DNA of 64,000 bases, from contig JADLDO010000014.1 of assembly GCA_020846635.1 (NCBI GenBank), forward strand, positions 62,001-126,000, in the 5' to 3' direction. Made by a program: the position numbers and the translations under genes. Under the pieces are notes generated by a model. The model worked only from the letters and a program-made list of their open reading frames with translations. It was not told the origin of the DNA and ran no database searches. Positions within the stretch are counted from its first letter, which is position 1, and every line of letters begins with the position of its first letter. This document shows, in pieces, positions 38,685 through 46,802 of this stretch. This DNA comes from Caldilineaceae bacterium. GTDB lineage: Bacteria; Chloroflexota; Anaerolineae; Caldilineales; Caldilineaceae.

Positions 38685-39698
38685 ATGAACCTGCTCATTC
38701 TCGGCGGCACTGCGTTCCTCGGTCGCCATCTCGTCGAAATCGCGCTGGAGCGCGGCCATACAATCACACTTTTCAACCGCGGGCAGACCAACCCAAAGCT
38801 CTTTCCGCAAGTGGAAACGCTGTATGGGGATCGCGCACAATCGCTCGATCCATTGGCAGGTCGCCAGTGGGATGCTGCCATCGATACCAGCGGCTATCAT
38901 CCTCAATATGTACGCGCCTCCGCCCAGTTACTCGCCCCCAACATCGGTCGCTATCTCTTTATCTCGACGATTTCCGTCTACAGCGATCTCACCGTACCCC
39001 ATCCTGACGAAAATGCCCCCGTCGCGCGCCTTGATGACCCCGACAGCGCTGAAGTATCCAATGAAACCTATGGCCCGCTAAAGACCCATTGCGAAGATAT
39101 TGTACAAGAACTCTATGGCGCACGCGGCCTCATCATCCGCCCTGGTCTCATCGTTGGCCCCCACGATCCCACGGATCGCTTTACCTATTGGGCAGTGCGC
39201 GGCCAGCGCGGCGGCGAAATCCTGGCTCCCGAAGGCCCAAACGTCCCCGTCCAATACATCGACGTGCGTGACCTGGCAGCATGGACACTGGATGCAGCTT
39301 CCGTCGAATTAGGGGGAATCTACAACGCAACCGGCCCCGCCACGCCCACAACAATCGGCCAACTGCTGGACACCTGCCGCCATGTCACAGGTGTCCCGTC
39401 TACAATGACCTGGGTCACGCCGGAATTTCTCACCACACATGCGGTTGCGCCCTTTATCGAAATGCCTCTCTGGGTTCCCTCCACAGTGGCAGGGCTGCTC
39501 ACCGTCGATTGCCGCCGCGCCATCGCCGCAGGCTTGCGCTTCCGCCCCGCCGCAGAGACCATTCGCGCAACCCTGGATTGGCATGCATCCCGCCCGGCGG
39601 AGACTCCACTCAAGGCCGGACTCTCTCCCACACGCGAAGCCGAGCTGCTCGCGGCATGGCATCAACACGCCGCCTCGCCTAGTCAAAGCGCTAGTTGA
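38685..39698 (+). CDS. NAD-dependent epimerase/dehydratase (extended SDR)
   Basis: A 337-residue protein with an N-terminal Rossmann motif GGTAFLGRHL, typical of extended SDRs. It has FISTISVYSD before a YGPLKTHCE stretch that supplies the Tyr-x-x-x-Lys catalytic pair (YGPLK). The C-terminal part contains NATGPATPTTIGQLLDT. These families act on nucleotide sugars or related substrates, or are reductases; the exact one is open. ATG 38685 has GGAG six bases upstream and follows a plausible promoter. PIG-L deacetylase and esterase genes follow on the same strand. Confidence 0.82.
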   Translation: MNLLILGGTAFLGRHLVEIALERGHTITLFNRGQTNPKLFPQVETLYGDRAQSLDPLAGRQWDAAIDTSGYHPQYVRASAQLLAPNIGRYLFISTISVYSDLTVPHPDENAPVARLDDPDSAEVSNETYGPLKTHCEDIVQELYGARGLIIRPGLIVGPHDPTDRFTYWAVRGQRGGEILAPEGPNVPVQYIDVRDLAAWTLDAASVELGGIYNATGPATPTTIGQLLDTCRHVTGVPSTMTWVTPEFLTTHAVAPFIEMPLWVPSTVAGLLTVDCRRAIAAGLRFRPAAETIRATLDWHASRPAETPLKAGLSPTREAELLAAWHQHAASPSQSAS

Positions 39699-39781
39699 CA
39701 ACCGCTCCATTCCCGGCCAAGATATAGCCAACAAAAGGACTCAAAATCAGAGGGGAATTAGTAGAGGAAATTGGCGAAGGT

Positions 39782-40675
39782 ATGTCTGACGAAGCAGTTT
39801 CATCCAAATATCGAATGTTGGTCTTTTTTGCCCACCCAGATGATGAGGCGTTTAGCTGTGGGGGCGTCATGGCGCTGAACCGCCAACGCGGCGTCCATAC
39901 AACGTTGGTCTGTGCGACGAAGGGCGAAGCAGGCGAGATCAGCTCGCCCGAATTGGCAGACGCATCGAACTTAGGTCTTGTGCGTGAACAGGAACTGCGC
40001 GACGCCGCACAGCAGATGGGGGTAGATGACCTCTATTTTCTTGGCTATCGTGATTCCGGCATGGCCGGCACAGTAGAGAACCAACACCCCAATGCGTATG
40101 CCAACGCCAGCGCATCGGCGGTTGTGCCCCGTCTCGTACGCTTCATCCGCTCGATTCGCCCCCAGGTTATCATTACCTTTGATCCCACCGGCGGCTATGG
40201 ACACCCTGACCATATCGCCATTCACCAGCACACAATCGCTGCCATACGCGCCGCCGCTGACTCTGCCTACGCGCCGCAGCTAGGCAAGCCCTGGCAGGCT
40301 CAACGTCTCTTTTATCCAGCCTTCCCGACCGAAATGTTTGATGCCCTGGTGCAGCAACTCATTGCTCAAGGCATCGAACCACCCTCCTGGGGAGAAGGCG
40401 GCGAGATCGAGATGACCGCACAGCCGATCCATGCGCGCATAGACATTCGAGCGGTGAGATCCGCCAAATGGGCAGGGCTAAACGCCCATCGCACCCAGTT
40501 TGGAGACAATCACCCTTTCCGCCAGGTGACAGAGGAGTTTATGTTGGAGCTGCTCAATGATGAGTGGTTTGAATTAGCTTGGCCCGAGGAGAAGCCAGCC
40601 GAGCCGTACGACGATCTCTTTGCCGGTTTGGTTGGTGCCGGTTTGGCTGGTGATAATACAACTCACGAAGGATAA
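39782..40675 (+). CDS. PIG-L/LmbE family deacetylase
   Basis: A 297-residue metal-dependent amidohydrolase-like protein. The zinc motif is AHPDDE at the N-terminus, with FDPTGGYGHPDHIAIH supplying the second His pair. Members deacetylate N-acetylglucosamine-type substrates (GlcNAc-PI, mycothiol or bacillithiol precursors). The C-terminal RTQFGDNHPF region resembles the MshB/BshB group. Direct evidence for a thiol pathway is lacking here. It is followed after 26 bases by an esterase gene. Confidence 0.85.
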   Translation: MSDEAVSSKYRMLVFFAHPDDEAFSCGGVMALNRQRGVHTTLVCATKGEAGEISSPELADASNLGLVREQELRDAAQQMGVDDLYFLGYRDSGMAGTVENQHPNAYANASASAVVPRLVRFIRSIRPQVIITFDPTGGYGHPDHIAIHQHTIAAIRAAADSAYAPQLGKPWQAQRLFYPAFPTEMFDALVQQLIAQGIEPPSWGEGGEIEMTAQPIHARIDIRAVRSAKWAGLNAHRTQFGDNHPFRQVTEEFMLELLNDEWFELAWPEEKPAEPYDDLFAGLVGAGLAGDNTTHEG

Positions 40676-40701
40676 AAATTCACAAAAGGCAGACCCGAAC
40701 A

Positions 40702-41394
40702 ATGAGTGAATCCCTGAATCAGTCGATGAATCAATCAATGTCCGATCCACATCTGGACGCGCCCATTTACTATGCAGGCAAGCCTTTGGGCCAGTCACCC
40801 AACGCCATGATCATGCTGCATGGGCGCGGCAGCAGTGCCGACAACATCCTGAGCCTCGCCGCGGAGTTCCAGCGCCCCGGCTGGACCTACATTGCACCCC
40901 AGGCAACGAACAATACCTGGTATCCCTATCCCTTTCTCGCCCCCATCCCGCAAAACGAACCCTATCTAAGTTCGGCTTTGCAGCTCATACAATCCCTGTT
41001 GCTCCGCTTGGCGGACGTGGACATTTTGCCCAGCCAAACCGTTCTCCTCGGCTTTTCCCAGGGAGCCTGTCTAGCCACAGAATTTGCCGCGCGCCATGCC
41101 CAGGCCTACGGCGGCGTGATCGGGCTCAGTGGCGGCCTCATCGGCCCGCCTGGAACCCCGCGCGATTATCCGGGGGAGTTTATGGACACACCTGTTTTCC
41201 TGGGATGCAGTGACCGCGACGCCCATATTCCGCTGGAACGGGTGCATGAGAGCGCAGCCGTCTTTGAAACGATGGGGGCAAGCGTCCTTACGCGCATCTA
41301 TCCCGGCATGGCCCACACCATCAATGCCGACGAATTGACCCATGTAACCGCGATCCTGGACCGCGTTGCCAACCCTGAATCACCGGCTCCCTAA
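40702..41394 (+). CDS. Phospholipase/carboxylesterase-family alpha/beta hydrolase
   Basis: A 230-residue alpha/beta hydrolase. The oxyanion-hole region MLHGRGSSADN is followed by the nucleophile elbow GFSQG (Ser near residue 119), the Asp in GCSDRDAHIP and the His in GMAHTI, which complete the triad. It resembles the bacterial carboxylesterase/acyl-protein thioesterase group. The N-terminus has repeats of SMNQSMS-like residues and several possible ATGs (40702, 40726, 40738), so the start is uncertain. Confidence 0.85.
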   Translation: MSESLNQSMNQSMSDPHLDAPIYYAGKPLGQSPNAMIMLHGRGSSADNILSLAAEFQRPGWTYIAPQATNNTWYPYPFLAPIPQNEPYLSSALQLIQSLLLRLADVDILPSQTVLLGFSQGACLATEFAARHAQAYGGVIGLSGGLIGPPGTPRDYPGEFMDTPVFLGCSDRDAHIPLERVHESAAVFETMGASVLTRIYPGMAHTINADELTHVTAILDRVANPESPAP

Positions 41395-41414
41395 AGATCT
41401 AAAGGATATGCGCC

Positions 41415-41822
41415 TCATGAGCCTGTGGCAGTTCCGCCATCGATCACAGGCTTATGGCTAAACCACAACACATAGCCATCGGGATCACGCAAATAGAAAT
41501 CCCGCTTCCCCCGGCCCAACTGCAATGCATCCGGCACACTCTCATAGCCGCGTGAGCCAAGATAGACCTGCAACGATTCTAAATTGTCATGATAGAGGAA
41601 GAACATGCCATCACCATGCTGGCTAGGGGCATCCTCTGAATCTCCCTGCTGGCTTACGCTCAACATCAGATGCACCTGATCACAACACAACAACGCCCAC
41701 TCGGTTTTGCCACCCCACTCCACTTTATCCTGTAAAGTAAAACCGAGCGCGCCACAATAGAATTCGATAGAAGCATCGACATCGCGCACGTCAAGTACAG
41801 GAACCAAACTCCGCAGTTTCAT
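41415..41822 (-). CDS. VOC superfamily (glyoxalase/bleomycin-resistance) protein
   Basis: A 135-residue protein with the paired beta-alpha-beta-beta-beta pattern of the vicinal oxygen chelate fold: LVPVLDVRDVDASIEFYCGALGF at the start, and RDFYLRDPDGYVLWFSHKP at the end. Members include glyoxalase I and antibiotic-binding proteins; the function here is open. ATG 41822 has GAGG five bases upstream. An in-frame start at 41882 gives 20 extra residues without a family match. It is convergent with the esterase gene. Confidence 0.8.
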   Translation of the reverse strand: MKLRSLVPVLDVRDVDASIEFYCGALGFTLQDKVEWGGKTEWALLCCDQVHLMLSVSQQGDSEDAPSQHGDGMFFLYHDNLESLQVYLGSRGYESVPDALQLGRGKRDFYLRDPDGYVLWFSHKPVIDGGTATGS

Positions 41823-42087
41823 ACCGGCCTCACGCGCTCCTTGCTGAGTTGTTGACGCTGGTGACGCCACGTCACAATCCATACCTCACCCAAACTTTCT
41901 TGCCTTGTCTTATTTGTCTCTGTTGCCTTTATTGTACGAGCGCAACTATCTCTCAACCACGTCCTTTTGTTGTAAATTAGCGACATCAAGAGTCACCCGT
42001 GAACAGCACGCAGCCCCGGTACGAATGCAGCAGTGGCAGCAGTTCGAGCGGTCGGAATGGCATAGACAATATCGGTAATTAGCTACA

Positions 42088-43341
42088 TCATTCGTCGTAC
42101 GTCATCTGTATCGGCCCACTCAGTGTGTGTAGGAAGGCCACAAGTTGGTCCAGTTCTGTCTCCGATAATTGCAGCGGCTCCACTTCCGAGTGACCCGCAG
42201 GAGCCGTGGGCGCGGCGTTGTAGTGTGCCAGCACCCTGTCTAGGGTATCGAACTGTCCTGCGTGCATATAGGGGGCGCGTTCGGCCACATTCCGCAGCGA
42301 TGGTGCTTTGAATTGTCGCTCTAATTCGTGCCCCTCGGCCACCATAAAGCGTAACTCGCCGCAATCCTCCGGCATCGCATCGCTATAAGGGCTAAGACAG
42401 TTAAACTCGTCGGCAAGGACTTGTTGCGCGCCCAATGTCCGACCTGTATCCTCCGGCAAACCTGCCGCTGCGGGGACGCCCGTATTGTGGAAATGATTGT
42501 CGGTCAGCAGTGGCCCATTGTGGCATTGCAAACAGTTGGCCCTCCCAATGAAAAGGCGCATGCCGGCGACTTCGTCGGCGGTGAGTATCGTCTCCATTGC
42601 CTCTGTATCCCCATTGAGTACCGCCTCTACATAGGTATCGAACCGAGAAGCGGTAGGCATAATGCGCCGTTCATAGGCCGCAAGCGCCTTGCCCAGATTG
42701 GTATAGATCCGCGTAACAGTCTGGCGGTTCTGTTCGCTCATGGCATCCCAGGCGGCGCGAGCCTCGGCATCCGCCACAGGCCCGGCGTTGGCGGGCAGGT
42801 CGGAGAGGTCAGGCAGCGGCCCAAAGATTGTCTCATATTCCTCTCGATAATGTTGTGCGATCAGGTGGGCATATTGGGTGCGGTCGCCCCCATGCTCCAC
42901 TGGATTTTCCAGCGGCCCCAATGCCTGTGCCCACAAACTGTCTTTGCGCCCATCCCAAAAGAACCAGGGGCTATATGCCGTTCCGGCAATGGGCATGGAA
43001 CGGCGGTTGCTGATGCCGACGCCTTCGGACAATTGCTTGCTATCTTGATAGCCCAACTGAGGCAGGTGACACGTTGCACAGGCGACCTCGCCATTGCTAC
43101 TAAAGCGCACATCAAAGAAGATGCGCTCGCCCAACGCCGCGGCTGCCGGATCGTCGCCATAGCGGTTAGAAGCATCGGGGGCCAGTGGCGGCAATGTGCC
43201 GATCCAGAGCGAACGCAGCGTTGCGATTTCGCCCTCGCTCCACGCCGGTCGCGGCCACAGGAGATAGGCGCTTGCCCCACCCGCCAGGACAATCACGGCA
43301 ATGACAAGCATGAGGATGAACTTGGATGATTGCGCTTTCAT
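42088..43341 (-). CDS. Di-heme cytochrome c peroxidase, MauG/CCP-type
   Basis: A 417-residue exported or membrane-anchored protein. An N-terminal hydrophobic helix (FILMLVIAVIVLAGG) precedes two c-type heme motifs, CATCH and CLQCH. Family stretches are FFDVRFSSNGEVACATCHLP, FWDGRKDSLWAQALGPLENPVE and FKAPSLRNVAERAPYMHAGQF. Such proteins reduce H2O2 or carry out oxidations like MauG. ATG 43341 is used (GAGAGAG upstream); ATG 43359 is also in frame. The gene is the third of a minus-strand group with a YtkA-like and a DJ-1-like gene. Confidence 0.9.
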   Translation of the reverse strand: MKAQSSKFILMLVIAVIVLAGGASAYLLWPRPAWSEGEIATLRSLWIGTLPPLAPDASNRYGDDPAAAALGERIFFDVRFSSNGEVACATCHLPQLGYQDSKQLSEGVGISNRRSMPIAGTAYSPWFFWDGRKDSLWAQALGPLENPVEHGGDRTQYAHLIAQHYREEYETIFGPLPDLSDLPANAGPVADAEARAAWDAMSEQNRQTVTRIYTNLGKALAAYERRIMPTASRFDTYVEAVLNGDTEAMETILTADEVAGMRLFIGRANCLQCHNGPLLTDNHFHNTGVPAAAGLPEDTGRTLGAQQVLADEFNCLSPYSDAMPEDCGELRFMVAEGHELERQFKAPSLRNVAERAPYMHAGQFDTLDRVLAHYNAAPTAPAGHSEVEPLQLSETELDQLVAFLHTLSGPIQMTYDE

Positions 43342-43370
43342 AAATTTCTCTCTCAACATCTTCTCATTGG

Positions 43371-43412
43371 AGGGTTAAGAGCGGCGAGATTGTCCTCGCC
43401 GCTCTTAACCCT
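43371..43412 (-). repeat. Perfect 18-bp intercistronic hairpin between YtkA-like and MauG-type genes
   Basis: Bases 43371-43388 pair with 43395-43412 around a 6-base loop. It lies between the stop of the upstream gene and the start of the peroxidase gene on the minus strand. No T-run follows, so it could stabilise mRNA ends or act as a partial terminator that lowers peroxidase expression. Confidence 0.8.
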
Positions 43413-43425
43413 CTGGGGCCTATCT

Positions 43426-43920
43426 CTACTTCAGCATCATGTTGAAACGTACTGGGTCACTCTGTTCGCCCACGGTGATGACAAAATCCATCACCCACCA
43501 GCCTGGCATGTGAAACTTGAGCCCCTCCACCAGATAATCGCCGTTGCCCAGATAGTGCGTTACTTGCGGTCGGGTGGGCAGGCCATGACCGTGTTGGGGC
43601 ATGTCCCCATCAACGGTAATTGTGGCGTTCTCCACGGCTTGACCCTCTGCCGTCTCTACATGCACTGTCCAACTCAGCATCTGGTTGACGGGTACGGGGT
43701 TGATCTCGGCAACATAGCTAACTTTGTACATACCCTGTTCGGTGAGCCGTGTTGTCGAGTAGTCGAGATCGCTTGGCACATAGCTCATGTAGGCCATCAT
43801 CGCAGCCGCGGCAACCAGCAGCACAATGACGATTCCGCCAGCCCACAGCAGCCAGCGCGGCATCTTGCGCGGTTGCTCTGCGGGTCGTTCGGTGGGTGGG
43901 ACAGTTACAGTGCTATTCAT
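43426..43920 (-). CDS. YtkA/FixH-like membrane-anchored protein
   Basis: A 164-residue protein with a single N-terminal membrane helix (WLLWAGGIVIVLLVAAAAMMAYM) and an Ig-like extracytoplasmic domain. The stretch DGDMPQHGHGLPTRPQVTHYLGNGDY is a hallmark of YtkA/FixH-like domains and may bind copper or contact a heme partner. Such proteins often sit beside cytochrome c or copper genes. ATG 43920 has GAGGAG about seven bases upstream. It lies between a DJ-1-like gene and a di-heme peroxidase gene, which suggests a joint redox role. Confidence 0.75.
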   Translation of the reverse strand: MNSTVTVPPTERPAEQPRKMPRWLLWAGGIVIVLLVAAAAMMAYMSYVPSDLDYSTTRLTEQGMYKVSYVAEINPVPVNQMLSWTVHVETAEGQAVENATITVDGDMPQHGHGLPTRPQVTHYLGNGDYLVEGLKFHMPGWWVMDFVITVGEQSDPVRFNMMLK

Positions 43921-44004
43921 CGTTTTCTCCTCAATTTTCGAGTATTTTCGAGCTAGTCAATGTCAAGTTAGTTTTGGAGTTAGCCATAAAAGACGCGTCA
44001 TTCA

Positions 44005-45420
44005 TTACGCTGCAACGGGCTTCACGGTAGCAGCAAGTGGCTGCCGGCGATTCGTACGACCTCGTTTTTGCAGCGTCCAGGCCACAGAGAGACCAGCCAG
44101 CCCAACAAGCAGAGCCGAGCCGAGGCGTTGCAGCGGCCAACTGCGTCCTCCAAGTTGCAGATGGTATGCCGGATACTCCAGCGTGGCGAGCGATGTGCGG
44201 GCATCCACTTCGCTGCTGCGGCGGGCCAAGTCGGTAATCGTGATGTCATAGGCAAAGGGCCGCGTCCCACTTGCCACAACGTCAGTGGCATAGAGAATTT
44301 CCGGGGCCGGACGCTCCTCATTTTGCAGCCAGTTGACCAGGCTTTGGGCAGGAGCCGAACTGTCGCCCGGTACAAGGATGCGGTCGAAGTCGCTTGCCGT
44401 CGTGAAATCCTGGCGGGGAATCAGATAGAGACCATTGCGAGAACGAATAACCTCTCGCGCAGCAGCAAAAGTCGTCGCTCGTGCCGTGAAGGTGCTGCCA
44501 TAGGTGTCGAGCACTGCGCTCAGGTCGATTTCACCAACGCCTTCAAAGAGGAACGCTCCAATTTCCTGTCGATTCCAGTAGAAGGCACCATTCAACCCTT
44601 TGGTAATCTCGCTCATCCCGCGCGCGGGCACTTGAAAGAGGGGCGCATCCAGGAATTGCACATGGGGGTAATTCAGCTTATGGGCCACATCGAGCGCGGC
44701 TTGCTTGCCCAAAAGTCTGTCGATGGCATGAAGGCTGGCGTCAATACCGCCGGTGATGCCCGACGAGGTGATGGTCATACCGTTGTCGGTATAGCGCACG
44801 TTACGCACCAGCTCAAGATTGGGATATTTCTCCGCCATGACGCCGAAATAGGTTTGGTGGGTTGTGACCCGTCCACCATCGAGCAGCCCTGTGGCAGCCA
44901 GGGTATCCACACCCGCACAGATTGAAACCACTAACGTATCTGGCCCAGCATGGCCGCGTATCCACTCCACGATCTCAGGATTCTCCGGGTCCTTGAAGAA
45001 GGGGATGACGATCACATCTGGATCTTTGCCCAACAGTTGATCCAACTCGGCAAAGGAATAGTGCGGCATAATGTCCAGCCCGCCCCACATAAAGGGGGTA
45101 AAAGTACGCTCCGGCGCAACGGCATAGACATTAAACGCACCTGTGGTGGCAAAGACCTCAAAAGGCGCAAGGAAATCCGAAATCTCTGTTCCCTGGTTGC
45201 TGGCAAGAACGGCAACAGTGCGCTTGGTCGGGTCGTGAGCAGGCGGTTGCAGCGCAGTGCCCGCATATGGTTGCGGAGCAGGCTTGAAGAGCGCAGTATA
45301 GGCGCTCCACAGGCCGATGGCCCCTGCAACAAGCGTTGGCACAATGAAGGCGGCGAGCAAAAGCAATGCGCTTTGGATGCGGCGTATGGATGAAAGTCGG
45401 GTTGAAGATGGCTTATTCAT
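44005..45420 (-). CDS. Membrane-anchored DJ-1/PfpI-family protein
   Basis: A 471-residue protein with an N-terminal membrane helix (~17-42) and a C-terminal one (LGSALLVGLAGLSVAW). Between them is a DJ-1/PfpI-like domain with nucleophile Cys168 in VVSICAGVDTLA, E79 in GTEISDFLAPFE and H188 in TTHQTYF, a pattern like the N-domain of AraC-type GATase regulators. A second, degenerate region ends in FDRILVPGDSSAPAQSLVNWLQ. The arrangement places a DJ-1 domain at the membrane, probably facing outward. It starts a three-gene unit with YtkA-like and MauG-type genes. AGGAG precedes ATG 45420 by nine bases. Confidence 0.8.
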   Translation of the reverse strand: MNKPSSTRLSSIRRIQSALLLLAAFIVPTLVAGAIGLWSAYTALFKPAPQPYAGTALQPPAHDPTKRTVAVLASNQGTEISDFLAPFEVFATTGAFNVYAVAPERTFTPFMWGGLDIMPHYSFAELDQLLGKDPDVIVIPFFKDPENPEIVEWIRGHAGPDTLVVSICAGVDTLAATGLLDGGRVTTHQTYFGVMAEKYPNLELVRNVRYTDNGMTITSSGITGGIDASLHAIDRLLGKQAALDVAHKLNYPHVQFLDAPLFQVPARGMSEITKGLNGAFYWNRQEIGAFLFEGVGEIDLSAVLDTYGSTFTARATTFAAAREVIRSRNGLYLIPRQDFTTASDFDRILVPGDSSAPAQSLVNWLQNEERPAPEILYATDVVASGTRPFAYDITITDLARRSSEVDARTSLATLEYPAYHLQLGGRSWPLQRLGSALLVGLAGLSVAWTLQKRGRTNRRQPLAATVKPVAA

Positions 45421-45496
45421 TTTACGTTTCTCCTAAAATGTTTGCTGGAATCGTTCCCAAAGTCGTGTCGTTCTTGGTACTATCGCTTGTCTGAAT

Positions 45497-45518
45497 TTCT
45501 TCACGCACTTCTTCACGC
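45497..45518 (-). promoter_or_regulatory. 10-bp direct repeat upstream of the DJ-1 operon
   Basis: TTCTTCACGC occurs at 45497-45506 and 45509-45518 (period 12). It lies about 80-100 bases upstream of the DJ-1-like start and overlaps the 3' end of the GNAT gene. It may be a regulator site, but could also be coincidence. Confidence 0.25.
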
Positions 45519-46193
45519 GCATTGACAGCTCGCAAGCATCAAATCGGCAGGTTCGGGCCAGCATAGTGCGTCTGCCACGGCGCGGCCATCCTGGCGCGCG
45601 TCGATGGCACAATGCCAGCAAGGCGAAAGCGTCAGGCGCGGATCACCCTCCAACACAGGAACCTGCAACAACGTCGCCGCCGTGACAATTCGCTCACCCG
45701 AACCCGTGGCAATCAGGCCTGGTTCTCCCTGGCGTTGGAAAGAAAGGTGGGCGACGCTGGTGAAGCCGGCCTTTTGAATCCCTGCGCTCGACGCATGGTT
45801 TTCCGGGGCGGCAATGATCCAAAATCGCTTGACATACGACGGCTCGCTGACAAGGATAGCTTGCAGCAGCCGTGGGTAAATTCCCCGACCGCGCCACGCT
45901 GGCAACGTCGCAAAGTCCCATAGATAGCGATCCGCGTGAGGCAGGGCAATGGTGACATCAAGCTCGCCAATGTGCGCCCTTTGTGTGGCGACCCAGCCAT
46001 AGGCCACCGGCTCGTTACCAATCCGGGCGACATAGGGGCGATGGCCTTCATGCAGCCGCCGCTCGACTTCGCTTACCTCCAGCTTTGCCATCCGCGCAAG
46101 CAGTTGTGCATCATCTTCGATGCCAGCGGAAAATCCGTTGATCTCGCTCAATGCAGGCAAAAGATCGCCTTGCCACCAGATTGCAAATGCCAT
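45513..46193 (-). CDS. GNAT-family acetyltransferase with Cys-rich tail
   Basis: A 226-residue protein. The GNAT motif is LWDFATLPAWRGRGIYPRLLQAIL, with a later AGIQKAGF strand. The last ~35 residues carry five cysteines (CWHC, then ALCW and SCQCA), which could form a metal site. This tail is not part of the usual GNAT fold. ATG 46193 has GGAGGAG seven bases upstream. It follows an 80-residue gene on the same strand. The substrate is unknown. Confidence 0.8.
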   Translation of the reverse strand: MAFAIWWQGDLLPALSEINGFSAGIEDDAQLLARMAKLEVSEVERRLHEGHRPYVARIGNEPVAYGWVATQRAHIGELDVTIALPHADRYLWDFATLPAWRGRGIYPRLLQAILVSEPSYVKRFWIIAAPENHASSAGIQKAGFTSVAHLSFQRQGEPGLIATGSGERIVTAATLLQVPVLEGDPRLTLSPCWHCAIDARQDGRAVADALCWPEPADLMLASCQCA

Positions 46194-46277
46194 TTGAAAT
46201 CTCCTCCATCGCTTGACTTATGAATGTTTTTCTCTCTTGCGGTTCGCAAGAGCCGGCTACAACCCTTGCTCTGAGAG

Positions 46278-46520
46278 TTATGCGCCGCTCCTGAGTTCCA
46301 GCAGCGTCACGTTGAGATCGCGCAGAGAGACCAAAACCCCATACAATGCCGCTTGGTCGACGAGCAAACCACTCAGGATCGCCTCGCCTCCCTCCAGATT
46401 GGTGATCGCCAGCCCTGCCAACCAAGCCGAACATTCGAGGTCGAGGTGCTGACCAATGCGAATCTGATACTGCTTACCTTTTGAAGCGTTGGGTTGTGAT
46501 GCGCTGAATCTGTTCATCAT
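46278..46520 (-). CDS. Small conserved-type protein of unknown function
   Basis: An 80-residue protein with the pattern YQIRIGQHLDLECSAWLAGLAI followed by EAILSGLLVDQAALYGVLVSLRDLNVTLLEL. Small proteins of this pattern (ligand or regulatory type) recur in Chloroflexota and Actinobacteriota next to LuxR-type or two-component genes; this is from memory. It has alternating strands and one helix pair, and no catalytic motif. It sits between the GNAT gene and the large LuxR regulator, all on the minus strand. Confidence 0.6.
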   Translation of the reverse strand: MMNRFSASQPNASKGKQYQIRIGQHLDLECSAWLAGLAITNLEGGEAILSGLLVDQAALYGVLVSLRDLNVTLLELRSGA

Positions 46521-46636
46521 TGTTTCTTATCCCTGTTCCTCCTCTGATCGCTGCCTTACAAATTTCGTTTTTCCACTTCGTTCATGACTCATGTGCATAG
46601 AATAGCGGCGAGAAGCTGAGCGCGCAGTAGATCAAA

Positions 46637-46696
46637 GGAGTATTGCAGGGAGTATCGCAAGGAGTAGTGTGATGAGTAGTGCGGGTAGTATGAGGG
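46637..46696 (+). repeat. Degenerate 12-bp tandem repeat (about five units)
   Basis: Consecutive 12-base units GGAGTATTGCAG, GGAGTATCGCAA, GGAGTAGTGTGA, TGAGTAGTGCGG and a weaker fifth unit fill 46637-46696. They lie in the 282-base gap between the LuxR-type gene and the 80-residue gene. No promoter was identified in the gap. Confidence 0.7.
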
Positions 46697-46775
46697 GCGC
46701 GGCGATGCGTAGCGCGGGGCAAGTAGTCGAGGTTAGGCGAAAATCGGAGCAATAATCGCCGCAGGAAGGGGTATG

Positions 46776-46800
46776 CCCTCCGGCGGTGATCGCCGGAGGG
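46776..46800 (-). terminator. Hairpin after the LuxR-type regulator gene
   Basis: CCCTCCGGCG (46776-46785) pairs with CGCCGGAGGG (46791-46800) around a 5-base loop, just after the regulator's stop. No clear T-run follows on the minus strand. Confidence 0.6.
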
Positions 46801-46802
46801 TG

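Noticed and set aside
42421..43329. A 302-codon plus-strand open frame opposite the MauG-type gene
   Set aside because: The minus-strand gene has both heme motifs and family stretches; the plus frame is a shadow.
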